From Methanobacteriota archaeon (GTDB lineage: Archaea > Methanobacteriota > Methanobacteria > Methanobacteriales > Methanobacteriaceae), in the NCBI GenBank assembly GCA_023411115.1, contig JAEYPF010000020.1:1-64000 (forward strand): DNA of 64,000 nucleotides. Reading direction: 5' to 3'. Each line of letters opens with the position of its first letter. Position 1 is the first letter of the stretch. The position numbers and the translations under genes were made by a program. This document shows positions 10,553 through 19,725 of the stretch, piece after piece. Under the pieces are notes generated by a model. The model saw only the letters and a list, made by a program, of their open reading frames with translations. It made no database searches and was not told the origin of the DNA.

Positions 10553-11268
10553 AAGAAGGAGATTTTATAAGGCTCAAATACACCGGAAAAGTTCAAGAAA
10601 CCGGTGAGATTTTTGATACTACCAGTGAGGAAGTGGCTGAAGAAGCAGGACTTGTCACTGAAAATAAGACTTTTGGTCCAATTCCAATAGCTGTAGGGGT
10701 AGGACATGTATTAAAAGGTCTCGATAAAGGTTTAGTTGGAATGGAAGAAGGTGAAAAGAAAACAATCGAAGTAACACCTGAAGAAGGATTCGGACCAAGA
10801 GACCCAAAACTATTACAGCTCATACCAATGAGTGAATTCAAAAAACAAAACATGAAACCATACGTAGGTATGAACATTACAATGGAAGGCCACACTGGTA
10901 AAATAAGAAGCATAAGCGGCGGAAGGGTAACTGTTGACTTCAACCATGAATTTGCTGGAAAAACACTGGTATATGATGTGGAAGTTGAAAAGGTAATTGA
11001 AGATGACCTTGAAAAGATATACGGAATCATAGAACTTCAGTACTCTAACCCAAACATAAAACCAGAAGACCACGAAGTGAAAATTGAAGACGGTAAAGTA
11101 ATGATTTACCTCAATGAAATGGCTAAATTCGATAATCAAGTTACATACGCAAAATTCAGAATTGCAAGGGACATATGGGACAATATGGGCATAAACAGAG
11201 TCGAATTTGTGGATGTATTCGAGAAAAAAGTAGCTTCTGAAGAAGAAAAAGAAGCAGAAGAAGAATAA
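10543..11268 (+). CDS. FKBP-type peptidyl-prolyl isomerase, SlyD-like
   Basis: Archaeal long-type FKBP, 241 residues. The N-terminal domain shows IRLKYTGKVQETGEIFDTT, the characteristic first strand, then VGVGHVLKGLDKGLVGMEEGEKK. An inserted-flap (IF) chaperone domain follows near residues 90-150, with a C-terminal extension of about 85 residues ending in an acidic Glu run. It probably speeds proline isomerisation and chaperones cytoplasmic proteins. It begins inside the upstream nucleotidyltransferase gene after AGGAGG, implying an operon. There is no His-rich nickel tail like that of bacterial SlyD. Confidence 0.93.
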   Translation: MAIKEGDFIRLKYTGKVQETGEIFDTTSEEVAEEAGLVTENKTFGPIPIAVGVGHVLKGLDKGLVGMEEGEKKTIEVTPEEGFGPRDPKLLQLIPMSEFKKQNMKPYVGMNITMEGHTGKIRSISGGRVTVDFNHEFAGKTLVYDVEVEKVIEDDLEKIYGIIELQYSNPNIKPEDHEVKIEDGKVMIYLNEMAKFDNQVTYAKFRIARDIWDNMGINRVEFVDVFEKKVASEEEKEAEEE

Positions 11269-11544
11269 AAATCCCCACGTTTGGTTTAATATTTTTTATT
11301 TTTAAATTGGTTTTGAATCTTTAAACTGATTCTAAACCTTATCTATTTTTTTATTTAGACTAAAAATACTATGAGATAGATTATCCGATTTAAACGCGTT
11401 AATTTTGCTTTTTATATAAATTAGGTCTGTTTTTAATTATATCCTGGTTTTTAGTTTCTCTATTTCATAATGAAAATCGACAAAGATAAATATTAATTTT
11501 AATATAATTATTATTATAAAATTTTTACTAATTGGAGAGGTTTT

Positions 11545-11976
11545 ATGCCAAGAAAACTTCTTATTGGTCTATTAATAGCCATATTCTTAATGTCTGGCGC
11601 TGTGGGATACATCGTAATAGGAACTGGAGGAACTACTCCTGCACTAACAACCAATACTGGCAATCTAATTCCAGAGGCTGCATCGGAAAGTAACACCTAC
11701 ACAACTCTAGAAGTTAAAAGAGAGAAATGCACCGAATGTGCAGGTACGGGATGGGACCGCAAATTTGCATGTCCTAATTGTGATGGCTTTGGAGTTATAA
11801 ATTGTACTGCTTGCAAAGGCACTGGAAAAACTTTAAATGAAACTATCTGTCAGTACTGCCACGGAACCGGTGAACTAATTTGCCCGGCATGTCATGGAAC
11901 TGGGGGGACAAGATGTAAGTTCTGCGGCGGTGATGGTTATTATGACCCAGAAAGAGGAGATAAAAAAGCTCAGTAG
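11545..11976 (+). CDS. Membrane-anchored DnaJ-type zinc-finger protein
   Basis: Protein of 143 residues. Residues 5-27 form one hydrophobic segment (signal anchor or signal peptide), followed by a Thr/Asn-rich linker. From residue 62 on there are repeated C-X2-C-X-G-X-G motifs (CTECAGTG, CPNCDGFG, CTACKGTG, CQYCHGTG, CPACHGTG, CKFCGGDG), the zinc-binding repeat of DnaJ. No J domain is present, so it is not a co-chaperone of the usual kind. It is probably an extracytoplasmic or membrane-associated zinc protein. The start follows GGAGAGG. It is flanked by spacers of about 280 and 40 nt; no operon partner is clear. Confidence 0.75.
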   Translation: MPRKLLIGLLIAIFLMSGAVGYIVIGTGGTTPALTTNTGNLIPEAASESNTYTTLEVKREKCTECAGTGWDRKFACPNCDGFGVINCTACKGTGKTLNETICQYCHGTGELICPACHGTGGTRCKFCGGDGYYDPERGDKKAQ

Positions 11977-12016
11977 TTAATTAAAAATCTAAAAATTTAT
12001 GTTAAGGGCAATTAAT

Positions 12017-12169
12017 CTATTTTTTCCCTTTAAATTTTTGTTTACTCATTTCTTTTCGTGTTTTAATCTTATTTTTCCTGTTTAATCGATCTCTGATTTT
12101 AATGTACAGCAGGATGATTACAACCAACGCTGTAAAAAATCCCACTATTAATGTTTTTAAGTTGATCAT
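12017..12169 (-). CDS. Small single-span membrane protein
   Basis: Open frame of 50 codons just downstream of serS on the same strand. The protein begins MINLKTLIVG, has one transmembrane segment at about residues 6-23, and then a strongly basic tail rich in Lys and Arg (residues 24-50). This hydrophobic-then-basic pattern is typical of real small membrane proteins and unlikely by chance. No clear ribosome binding site precedes the ATG. Function unknown; it is too short for a family assignment. Confidence 0.5.
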   Translation of the reverse strand: MINLKTLIVGFFTALVVIILLYIKIRDRLNRKNKIKTRKEMSKQKFKGKK

Positions 12170-12195
12170 TGATTACACAGCTAAAAAATAAAAGA

Positions 12196-13827
12196 TCAAG
12201 GCCAGGTAAGCAACTTCGGCACCTTAACCTTTTTAAACCTTTCTTTTACATCTTCTGGCCAGTTTTCAGGGTCAAAACCTTTCTGTGCCAGGAATCCGAA
12301 TACCCAGCGGGTTATACCGATACCTGTGCAACCTGTCCAGATTCTGTGGTTATGGGTTTCTTTTACAGAAAAGCCCTCTATAAAGTGGGTCCCGTGGATG
12401 TTTGCTGAAACCACCGCAACCCCTTTTTCTTGACCAGGTACTACAAGTCTCATTTCCTTTTTAGGGATATCTGGAAACTCAATTCCCCTGTCTTCACTCT
12501 TTCTTCCTTCAAGATAGAAAGGGTCGTCACCGACTTCTGTGTACCATTCAAGTTCAAGTTCATCGGCGATCTTGTGGGAAATGTCAACTGAAATATCTCT
12601 TATCTTTTCAGTCATTTCAGGTGTTCCCAACCATACAAGCTCAATCCTTTGAAATTCATGAACACGGTCAAGCCCTTTAGCTCCTCCCGCTTCCCAGCGG
12701 TATGTCCAGCCGCTTCTATCGAAGAACTTTATTGGAAGGTCTTTTTCGTCCACCACCTGGTGGCTTAAAAATTCATAGAATGGCTCGCATTGGGCAGGAG
12801 CCAGTACATATGAAGGATCCTTTAAACCTTCCTTTAGACGGTCAATCGGGACTTCACGTTTAATTGCAAGCTCTTCTCTGAATTTGTTAAATGTTTCGGG
12901 GTCTCTTCTAGGTGCAGAACAGTAATACATCCCTTCAGGAAGGCCCTCCAGATATTTCATTTTATCCATTACTGGAATTGGTATAAGCTTTGGAAAAAGG
13001 CATTCATCAAAGTCCATTTCATAAACAAGCTTTTCTAGCATTATCTCTTCCATGGCACGCTGCAGTGCTACAAGAGGGGGTGTATAGAACCATTGTCCCC
13101 TTCCAGAGAATTTTTTAATCCATCCCAGTTTTACAGCTTCTTCTGTAGGGTCCCCTTCAAAGAAAAATTCCTGCTTTTGGCTGCTGGCTATTACAGTACC
13201 GGGTTCCACTTTTGTAACCTGTCTTGTGAGAACATCAGAAGGTTGTGTGACTTCTTCAAGGGTTGGTTCAGCGTCGCCCTGTTTTGGCACTGATTCTTTT
13301 ATGAACTTTAAAACCCTATCAACGACGTGTTTTCTAAGTTCTGATTCATCAAGTTCTTCAAATTTTATTATTAACTTATTTTTAACGATTGAAGAATCCA
13401 AAACATAGGGCATATCCATTATCTTATCAACAACAGTGGCCCCTAAGTCCACTTCTCCAACCTTAATTATTCCAGTAGTTTCATCTACTTCAGGCTCTTT
13501 TTTGAGTGGAATTGCAATTTCATATTCTTTAGCGGTTATTTTTCGTACCCCTAAACGGTATTTTTTACCTAAAAGTTGTGTAAGTGGTTTTTTAATACGT
13601 AATACGGCGTCATGTGCCCTTCCACGTCTTCCAGATACTATTTCAACATTTAAAGTATTTCCCTTTAAATCCCAGTTTATTATTTTTGATGCATCATCTT
13701 TCTGGTCTTCTGGAACTCCTTTTGGGAATATTTCATCATTAGCTTCTTTTATAAACTCTTCTATATCTCCGCGCGCTTCTTCAGCGTCTTTACTGAATAT
13801 TATTTCTCCTTTAAGTGAGAATTTCAT
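12196..13827 (-). CDS. serS: Seryl-tRNA synthetase, methanogen (type 2)
   Basis: Type-2 seryl-tRNA synthetase, found in many methanogens, 543 residues. It charges tRNA-Ser and also tRNA-Sec where present. The first ~170 residues are the atypical tRNA-binding domain (SGRRGRAHDAVLRIKKPL). The catalytic core has the zinc site expected in this type: Cys in APAQCEPFYEF, Glu in VHEFQRIELVW, and Cys in IWTGCTGIGITRW. The class II motif 3 is the GIGITRWVFGF segment. It lies upstream of a 50-residue membrane ORF and downstream of pcc1 on the same strand. Confidence 0.92.
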   Translation of the reverse strand: MKFSLKGEIIFSKDAEEARGDIEEFIKEANDEIFPKGVPEDQKDDASKIINWDLKGNTLNVEIVSGRRGRAHDAVLRIKKPLTQLLGKKYRLGVRKITAKEYEIAIPLKKEPEVDETTGIIKVGEVDLGATVVDKIMDMPYVLDSSIVKNKLIIKFEELDESELRKHVVDRVLKFIKESVPKQGDAEPTLEEVTQPSDVLTRQVTKVEPGTVIASSQKQEFFFEGDPTEEAVKLGWIKKFSGRGQWFYTPPLVALQRAMEEIMLEKLVYEMDFDECLFPKLIPIPVMDKMKYLEGLPEGMYYCSAPRRDPETFNKFREELAIKREVPIDRLKEGLKDPSYVLAPAQCEPFYEFLSHQVVDEKDLPIKFFDRSGWTYRWEAGGAKGLDRVHEFQRIELVWLGTPEMTEKIRDISVDISHKIADELELEWYTEVGDDPFYLEGRKSEDRGIEFPDIPKKEMRLVVPGQEKGVAVVSANIHGTHFIEGFSVKETHNHRIWTGCTGIGITRWVFGFLAQKGFDPENWPEDVKERFKKVKVPKLLTWP

Positions 13828-13894
13828 GTATTTTCACCTTTTTAAAAATCATTATAACTATAATAAATGTACAGTATTATATTTCATATTTAGT

Positions 13895-14134
13895 TTATTT
13901 AACTTCTTCTTTTGTAAAATCTATTACCTTTTCGGCCATCATCTCACAAAATAGAATGTCATCTAGGGATGCAAGAATTGTTCTTAATGACCGCGACTCT
14001 AATTTATATATAAGGTCATTGTCTTCAACATGTGAGCTTATAAAATCCATATTGTCCGGTTCAAGCGATCCTGACGCTATATTGGCCTCTTTTTTGGTTT
14101 TATAAGTGAAAATGACGGTAGATTCTATTTTCAT
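13895..14134 (-). CDS. pcc1: KEOPS complex subunit Pcc1
   Basis: Protein of 79 residues, the normal size of archaeal Pcc1, the dimerisation subunit of the KEOPS complex that makes the universal t6A37 modification of ANN-decoding tRNAs. Family features are the pattern A-X-G-SLEPDN near residues 20-28, the strand DNDLIYKLESRS, and SLRTILASLDDIL near residues 48-60. It lies 14 nt after the CooC-like gene on the same strand and upstream of serS, a translation-related grouping. Confidence 0.85.
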   Translation of the reverse strand: MKIESTVIFTYKTKKEANIASGSLEPDNMDFISSHVEDNDLIYKLESRSLRTILASLDDILFCEMMAEKVIDFTKEEVK

Positions 14135-14148
14135 ATTCTATCCTCATA

Positions 14149-14922
14149 CTAGCTTAAAATTCTTTCTGCAATCTTTTCTATTGATTTTAATGCTGCAGAG
14201 TTTGGATAATTCGTTAGCGGGCGTCCTTCCATGTCTGCTTTAATAACGTTTTCATCCCTTGGAATGCTTCCAATTACTTCAAGATCCATTTCTTTAAGCT
14301 TCCCGATCACGAAATTTTCTTCTGTTTCACTGGATACCTTGTTTATCACGCATACAATTTCAGGTATGCCAATATCTAAAGCGAGTCTTTTTATACGTTC
14401 TGCAGTTTCAAGGGATTTAAGGCCCGGTTCGACAACTATAATCATTAAATCAACAGCTTCAGCTGTCTTTCTTCCAAGATGCTCTATTCCAGCTTCCATA
14501 TCCAGTATAACAAATTCATCTTTTTTAAGGATTAAATTGCGCATGAGTGCTTTAAGGAGCACTGAAGCAGGGCAAATGCACCCTTCACCTCCTTTGTCAA
14601 TGGTACCCATTACAAGGAGTTTTAAATTCCCTTCATCATCATAATTTACAGATAAAGATTCTGGAAGGTCACTTATCTTCGGATTAATTTTAAAAACTTC
14701 TCCAAATGACGATCCAGGTTCAGCACCAGTTCTTTCTTTTATAAGGTCTCTCATTTTAGATATTGGCGTAATTGGCTCTGTAATTCCGAGACTTGATGCA
14801 AGGTTCATGTCTGGATCTGCATCTATAGCAAATACTTTATAACGTTGTGACAATATACATGCTAATGTACCTGAAAGGGTTGTTTTACCGACCCCTCCTT
14901 TTCCAGTTATCGCAATTTTCAT
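14149..14922 (-). CDS. CooC-like MinD-family ATPase
   Basis: P-loop ATPase of 257 residues in the MinD/ParA/CooC group. The deviant Walker A GKGGVGKTT occupies residues 7-15, and IDADPDMNLASSLG follows. GGEGCICPASVLLKAL contains the C-X-C that in CooC binds nickel or zinc at the dimer interface. CooC inserts nickel into carbon monoxide dehydrogenase; methanogens carry CODH/acetyl-CoA synthase, so a nickel-loading role is likely but inferred. The gene is divergent from rpl10e and shares a strand with pcc1. Confidence 0.82.
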   Translation of the reverse strand: MKIAITGKGGVGKTTLSGTLACILSQRYKVFAIDADPDMNLASSLGITEPITPISKMRDLIKERTGAEPGSSFGEVFKINPKISDLPESLSVNYDDEGNLKLLVMGTIDKGGEGCICPASVLLKALMRNLILKKDEFVILDMEAGIEHLGRKTAEAVDLMIIVVEPGLKSLETAERIKRLALDIGIPEIVCVINKVSSETEENFVIGKLKEMDLEVIGSIPRDENVIKADMEGRPLTNYPNSAALKSIEKIAERILS

Positions 14923-15111
14923 ATCATTTCACCTATTATATATGACCATTAGAAAGGTATTTTTGTAATCACTGATCATCATTTTAAAGTAAGAAAGTAA
15001 CAATTAATGCATTACACATATTTCTTACACCCATGTGATCATCATTTCGTATATATAGGATGGAAGGTTTATTAAGTTATAGACTAAAAGATTTATAGAG
15101 GAGGATTATTA
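14923..15111. promoter_or_regulatory. Divergent promoter between cooC-like and rpl10e with repeated motifs
   Basis: The 12-mer TGATCATCATTT occurs twice in direct orientation (14973-14984 and 15036-15047). Between them is an inverted repeat GTAAGAAA / TTTCTTAC (about 14989-14996 and 15021-15028). A TATA-like sequence (cgtatatata) at about 15048-15057 probably serves rpl10e, whose start is preceded by GAGGAGG. The repeats could be operators, but no regulator can be named. Confidence 0.45.
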
Positions 15112-15591
15112 ATGAGACCATATACAAGAAAAGAATACATAAGAAAAATTCCTGGTTCCAGGATAGTTCAGTATGATATGGGAAACCTTTCAGCAGATTT
15201 CCCTTTAACAATCAGTCTTGCCCTAAAAAAGCCAGCACAGTTATCACATAACTCACTGGAAGCAGCAAGAATAGCATCAAACAGATATATGCAACGAAGA
15301 GCCGGTAGGATGGGTTACCATCTTAAAATAAGGGTATATCCTCATCATATCGTAAGGGAAAATCCAATGGCAACCGGTGCCGGTGCTGACAGGGTTCAGG
15401 ACGGAATGAGAAAAGCTTTCGGAAAACCTGTAAGCTCTGTTGCAGTTGTAAAGGCAGATCAAAGGGTTTTAACAATAATGACAAATAAAAGGAACTTCAA
15501 AGATGCAAAAGAAGCATTAAAAAGGGCTTCAATGAAATTCCCAGTTCCTTGTAGGATTGTTGTTGATAAAGGTGAAGAATTAATAAAATAG
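15112..15591 (+). CDS. rpl10e: 50S ribosomal protein L10e (uL16)
   Basis: Archaeal uL16/L10e, 159 residues, of the normal length. It sits near the peptidyl transferase centre and supports tRNA accommodation. Recognisable segments are MRPYTRKEYIRKIPGSRI at the start, the RRAGRMGYHLKIRVYPHHI core and GADRVQDGMRKAFGKP. The start follows a strong GAGGAGG site. ppsA begins 12 nt after it, so the two may be co-transcribed. Confidence 0.97.
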   Translation: MRPYTRKEYIRKIPGSRIVQYDMGNLSADFPLTISLALKKPAQLSHNSLEAARIASNRYMQRRAGRMGYHLKIRVYPHHIVRENPMATGAGADRVQDGMRKAFGKPVSSVAVVKADQRVLTIMTNKRNFKDAKEALKRASMKFPVPCRIVVDKGEELIK

Positions 15592-15603
15592 AAGAGTGTT
15601 AGC

Positions 15604-17901
15604 ATGAAGCTTGTTGAATTTTTTGAAGAGCTAGGTAAAGAGGATGTGGACATCGCTGGTGGAAAAGGGGCAAATCTGGGAGAATTAACGAATGCAGGGC
15701 TTCCTGTACCTTCTGGATTTGTGATAACTTCTGCAACCTATGATAAATTTATAAAAGAAACAGGTATCTTTGATGAAATAATGGATATTCTTGATGCTAT
15801 AGATGTCGATAATACAAAAGAACTTCAGGAAGCTTCAGTAAGGATAAAGAAAATAATCATGGACTCACAAGTACCTGATGAAATAAGAACAACTATAATT
15901 GAAGCTTACAACGCATTATGCCAGAGAATTGGCAAAGAAGATGCATTTGTTGCAATAAGATCGTCTGCAACAGCAGAAGATCTCCCTGAAGCATCATTTG
16001 CAGGACAACAAGATACATTCTTAAATATTAGGGGTTCAGAAGATGTTTTAGAATATGTACAAAAATGCTGGGCATCTTTATTTGAATCCAGAGCTATATT
16101 TTATAGGGAAGAACATAATTTTGATCATTCTAAGGTTTATATCGCTGTTGTAGTTCAGGAAATGGTTGATGCTGAAAAAGCAGGCGTAATGTTTACCGTA
16201 CACCCCTCAACTGGTGAAGAAAAAATATTAATTGAAGCTGCATGGGGATTAGGAGAAGCTGTAGTATCTGGTTCTGTTACACCCGACACTTACTGGGTAG
16301 ATAAGAAAACAGGCGAAGCTTTGGACTGCACCATAAGTGAGAAAAATATAATGTTTAAAAAGGATCCTTCAGTTGGAAAGACTGTAAAAGTGGGAGTTCC
16401 AGAGGATATGAAAACCAAAAGAGTGTTAGACGACGATGAACTTGCAGCACTTACAGAAATAGGTAAAAATATCCAGAATCATTATAACTTCCCGCAGGAT
16501 ACAGAATGGGCCATAGAAAAAGGAAAAATTTACATGCTGCAGTCCAGACCTGTAACAACACTCAATATGAATAATGAAACAGCAGCAGAAGAATCTACTG
16601 AAGAAGAAAGGACAATAATCACCAAAGGATTGGGCGCAAGTCCTGGAATGGCTTCAGGTGCTGTAAAAATAATTAAAGATGCTGATGAACTTGATAAAAT
16701 AGGATCTGGAGATATACTGGTTACAATAATGACAACACCAGATATGGTCCCTGCCATGAAGAGGGCGAATGGAATCATAACAGATGAAGGTGGAGTAACC
16801 TGCCACGCTGCAATTGTTTCAAGGGAACTTGGAATACCCTGTGTTGTTGGAACAGGAGAAGCAACAAAGATCCTTGAAGAAAATGAAATTGTAACACTTG
16901 ATGGAAATAAAGGAATAGTTTACAAGGGTAAACTTCATGAAGCAGAGAAAAAGGAAACTGCAGAAGAACAGCCAGCAATGATGGCACAGGCACCTATTTT
17001 AACTGTTACAGAAGTTAAAGTCAATGTCAGCATGCCAGAAGCAGCTAAAAAAGCTGCTGCAACAGGTGCAGATGGTGTGGGGCTCCTTAGAACTGAACAC
17101 ATGATGTTAACATCTGGAGTGCACCCTAAAAAGTTCATAATGGATGGAAGAGAGGATGAACTTATAAAAATCCTTGTTGAAAACATCTTAAAAGTTGCAG
17201 ATGAATTTTATCCAAAACCAGTATGGTACAGAACTCTTGACGCGCCAACAGATGAATTTAAATCTCTGGAAGGCGGAGAAGGTGAACCATATGAACACAA
17301 CCCAATGCTTGGATGGAGAGGTATAAGAAGAGAGTTAGACGAGCCGGAAATATTAAGGGCTGAGTTTAAGGCTATTAAAAAACTCCATGAACAGGGCTAC
17401 ACCAATATTGGAATAATGATTCCACTGGTTCAACACCCTGATGAACTTAAAAAAGCTAAACAGATAGCAGAAGAAGTTGGATTAAAACCTCGAAAAACCA
17501 TTGAATTTGGTATCATGGTTGAAACACCGGCAGCAGCTCTTACAATTGAAGATTTCATAGCTGAAGGGGTTGACTTTGTAAGTTTTGGAACAAACGATCT
17601 GACCCAGTACACACTTGCAATTGACAGAAACAACGAGCACGTTGCAGGCCTTTACACCGAAGAACATCCAGCTGTTATAAAACTCTTAGTTCGCGTTATA
17701 AAAATATGTAACGAGGCGGGAGTCAAAACAAGTATCTGTGGACAGGCTGGAAGTATACCTAGGATAGTTGAAAAACTAGTAGAGGCTGGAATTGAAAGCG
17801 TATCTGCAAATACTGATGCAGTTGCGGCTGTAAGGGAAACTGTGGCAAGAGTTGAGAAAAAACTTGTCTTAAAAGCTGCAAGAATGCGTTTACAGGAATA
17901 A
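15604..17901 (+). CDS. ppsA: Phosphoenolpyruvate synthase
   Basis: PEP synthase (pyruvate, water dikinase), 765 residues. It makes phosphoenolpyruvate from pyruvate and ATP for gluconeogenesis, which is essential in an autotroph that fixes carbon to acetyl-CoA and pyruvate. Domains in order: N-terminal ATP-binding domain (GGKGANLGEL; RSSATAEDLPEASFAGQQDT), a swivelling phosphohistidine domain with the catalytic His in GGVTCHAAIVSRELGIP near residue 400, and a C-terminal PEP-binding barrel (GLLRTEHM; FGTNDLTQYTL; CGQAGS). Length is normal. Confidence 0.96.
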   Translation: MKLVEFFEELGKEDVDIAGGKGANLGELTNAGLPVPSGFVITSATYDKFIKETGIFDEIMDILDAIDVDNTKELQEASVRIKKIIMDSQVPDEIRTTIIEAYNALCQRIGKEDAFVAIRSSATAEDLPEASFAGQQDTFLNIRGSEDVLEYVQKCWASLFESRAIFYREEHNFDHSKVYIAVVVQEMVDAEKAGVMFTVHPSTGEEKILIEAAWGLGEAVVSGSVTPDTYWVDKKTGEALDCTISEKNIMFKKDPSVGKTVKVGVPEDMKTKRVLDDDELAALTEIGKNIQNHYNFPQDTEWAIEKGKIYMLQSRPVTTLNMNNETAAEESTEEERTIITKGLGASPGMASGAVKIIKDADELDKIGSGDILVTIMTTPDMVPAMKRANGIITDEGGVTCHAAIVSRELGIPCVVGTGEATKILEENEIVTLDGNKGIVYKGKLHEAEKKETAEEQPAMMAQAPILTVTEVKVNVSMPEAAKKAAATGADGVGLLRTEHMMLTSGVHPKKFIMDGREDELIKILVENILKVADEFYPKPVWYRTLDAPTDEFKSLEGGEGEPYEHNPMLGWRGIRRELDEPEILRAEFKAIKKLHEQGYTNIGIMIPLVQHPDELKKAKQIAEEVGLKPRKTIEFGIMVETPAAALTIEDFIAEGVDFVSFGTNDLTQYTLAIDRNNEHVAGLYTEEHPAVIKLLVRVIKICNEAGVKTSICGQAGSIPRIVEKLVEAGIESVSANTDAVAAVRETVARVEKKLVLKAARMRLQE

Positions 17902-17917
17902 GCATCTATAAATTAAA

Positions 17918-17958
17918 CAATTTTTTTTATTTTTCTTTAAAATTTTATTATTTTTTCC
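17918..17958 (+). terminator. T-rich candidate terminator after ppsA
   Basis: Several closely spaced runs of T follow the ppsA stop before mfnA. Oligo-T tracts of this kind end transcription in archaea without needing a hairpin. This is judged from composition only. Confidence 0.4.
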
Positions 17959-17985
17959 AATATAATTATTTTTCCGAGGATTAAA

Positions 17986-19215
17986 ATGGATAAAAAAGGA
18001 ATCACAAAACAGGAAATATTCGAAAAACTCAAAGAATTCAAAAGAGAGGATATGACCTATAAATCAGGCCGTATACTCGGTTCAATGTGCACATGTCCCC
18101 ATGAAATTGGCGTGGAAGCCTATTATATGTTTTTAGAGTCTAACTTGGGTGATTCTGGTTTATTTAAAGGTACCAGGAATATGGAAAAAGAAGTTATCCG
18201 GATGCTTGGGGAACTCCTGGGTAAAGAGGATATCTGTGGGCATATAATAACAGGCGGTACAGAAGCAAACATAATGGCCATGAGGGCAGCAAGAAATTCA
18301 AGCAATGTCAAAGATCCGGAGATAATTGTTCCTAAATCTGCTCATTTTTCCTTTAAGAAGGCGGCAGATATGTTATGCCTTAAACTCAGGGAAGCAAAAC
18401 TTGATGAAAATTACCGTGTGGATATCGAGTCTGTAAAGGAACTCATATCTGATAATACTGTTGCAGTAGTGGGTATTGCAGGGACAACTGAGCTTGGAGT
18501 AATCGATCCAATAGAAGAACTTTCAAAACTCTGTAAGAAACAGGGTATTTATCTTCATGTTGATGCGGCATTTGGAGGATTTTCGATTCCCTTCTTAAGT
18601 TATGGTGGCTATGATCTTCCTAAATTTGATTTCTCCCTTGAGGGTGTTTCTTCAATTACGATAGATCCTCATAAAATGGGTCTTGCACCAATTCCGACTG
18701 GTGGAATTCTCTTTAGAGATAGGAGTTATCTTAACAGCATAAGTACTGAAACACCTTATCTTACAGATAAAGAGCAGTTTACTATTGTAGGTACCAGAAT
18801 GGGTGCATCTACAGCTGCAACATGGGCACTACTCAAACATTTTGGAAAAGAAGGGTACTGCAAAATCTCAAAGAATTGTATGGAAGTTACTGAATATCTG
18901 GCTATGGGAATTAAAAGAGCAGGGTTTAAATTAATTAGAGAACCGCAATTAAACATTGTTACGTTTAAATCAGATGAAATGGAAATTGATGAAATTGTGG
19001 ATGAAATTGAAAAGAAAGGATGGGCTGTTTCAGTGTCTTCTTATCCTCGGGCTATAAGAATTGTGGTCATGCCTCATGTAAAAACAGAATATGCTAGAGA
19101 ATTCATGAGTGACCTATCTGAGATTTATACAAAGCATACATTAAAAGACATATCTCAAGATAGTGAAAGGAAGACTTCCTTAAAATTAGTTGATAAAACA
19201 CTACAAGGCAAATGA
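17986..19215 (+). CDS. mfnA: L-tyrosine/L-aspartate decarboxylase
   Basis: PLP-dependent group II decarboxylase, 409 residues. In methanogens MfnA decarboxylates tyrosine to tyramine for methanofuran; the same family can also make beta-alanine from aspartate for coenzyme A. Visible motifs are GSMCTCPHEIGVEAY near the start, HIITGGTEANIMAMRAARN, HVDAAFGGF, and the PLP lysine in SITIDPHKMGLAPIPTGG. About 20 residues at the C-terminus (TLKDISQDSERKTS) go beyond the typical end. The fumarase beta gene begins 6 nt downstream. Confidence 0.93.
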   Translation: MDKKGITKQEIFEKLKEFKREDMTYKSGRILGSMCTCPHEIGVEAYYMFLESNLGDSGLFKGTRNMEKEVIRMLGELLGKEDICGHIITGGTEANIMAMRAARNSSNVKDPEIIVPKSAHFSFKKAADMLCLKLREAKLDENYRVDIESVKELISDNTVAVVGIAGTTELGVIDPIEELSKLCKKQGIYLHVDAAFGGFSIPFLSYGGYDLPKFDFSLEGVSSITIDPHKMGLAPIPTGGILFRDRSYLNSISTETPYLTDKEQFTIVGTRMGASTAATWALLKHFGKEGYCKISKNCMEVTEYLAMGIKRAGFKLIREPQLNIVTFKSDEMEIDEIVDEIEKKGWAVSVSSYPRAIRIVVMPHVKTEYAREFMSDLSEIYTKHTLKDISQDSERKTSLKLVDKTLQGK

Positions 19216-19221
19216 GCAACC

Positions 19222-19716
19222 ATGAAAATAATTAAAACTCCCGTAACTCGCGACGTGATTGAAGATCTAAAAGTTGGAGATAAGATCGAAATACACGGCA
19301 AAATATTTACTGGTAGGGATGCTGCACTTCCAAAACTTGTTAAATCACTTAAAAATGGTGAAAAACTAATTGAAATTGAAGGATCGGTTATAATGCACAC
19401 TGCAGTAAGCGATGCAGGTATATCTCCTACTACAAGCAATAAAGAAGAAATTGAAGAAAGTATTCCCTATCTTTCAAAGGCAGGGGTGAAGATCCATATT
19501 GGAAAGGGAGGTTTAAGCGAGGAAACAATTAAAGCTCTTGATGAAGAAGGATCAATTTTCGTTGTAACTCCTCCTGCTGCAGCCCTTCTTACAAGTAAAG
19601 TAATATCAAGGCGCATTGCTGCATTTGAAGAAGAAGGAATGGAAGCAATCTACGAACTAGAAGTGGATGGGCTTCCAGGGATTGTTGCAATTGCGCATGG
19701 GGAGTCTATATACTGA
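19222..19716 (+). CDS. Fumarate hydratase class I, beta subunit
   Basis: C-terminal (beta) subunit of the two-part, iron-sulfur class I fumarase, 164 residues. With the alpha subunit it interconverts fumarate and malate in the incomplete reductive TCA pathway used by methanogens to make 2-oxoglutarate. Motifs: GKIFTGRDAALPKL, GPTTS-like GISPTTSNKEE, IGKGGLSEETI, and the terminal EGMEAIYELEVDGLPGIVAI. It is slightly shorter than many homologues. The alpha subunit is not in this window. The ATG is 6 nt from the mfnA stop. Confidence 0.88.
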   Translation: MKIIKTPVTRDVIEDLKVGDKIEIHGKIFTGRDAALPKLVKSLKNGEKLIEIEGSVIMHTAVSDAGISPTTSNKEEIEESIPYLSKAGVKIHIGKGGLSEETIKALDEEGSIFVVTPPAAALLTSKVISRRIAAFEEEGMEAIYELEVDGLPGIVAIAHGESIY

Positions 19717-19725
19717 ATCATTTAA

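Noticed and set aside
13436..13954. Plus-strand frame of about 170 codons antisense to serS
   Set aside because: It mirrors conserved serS codons, has no ribosome binding site and no recognisable family.
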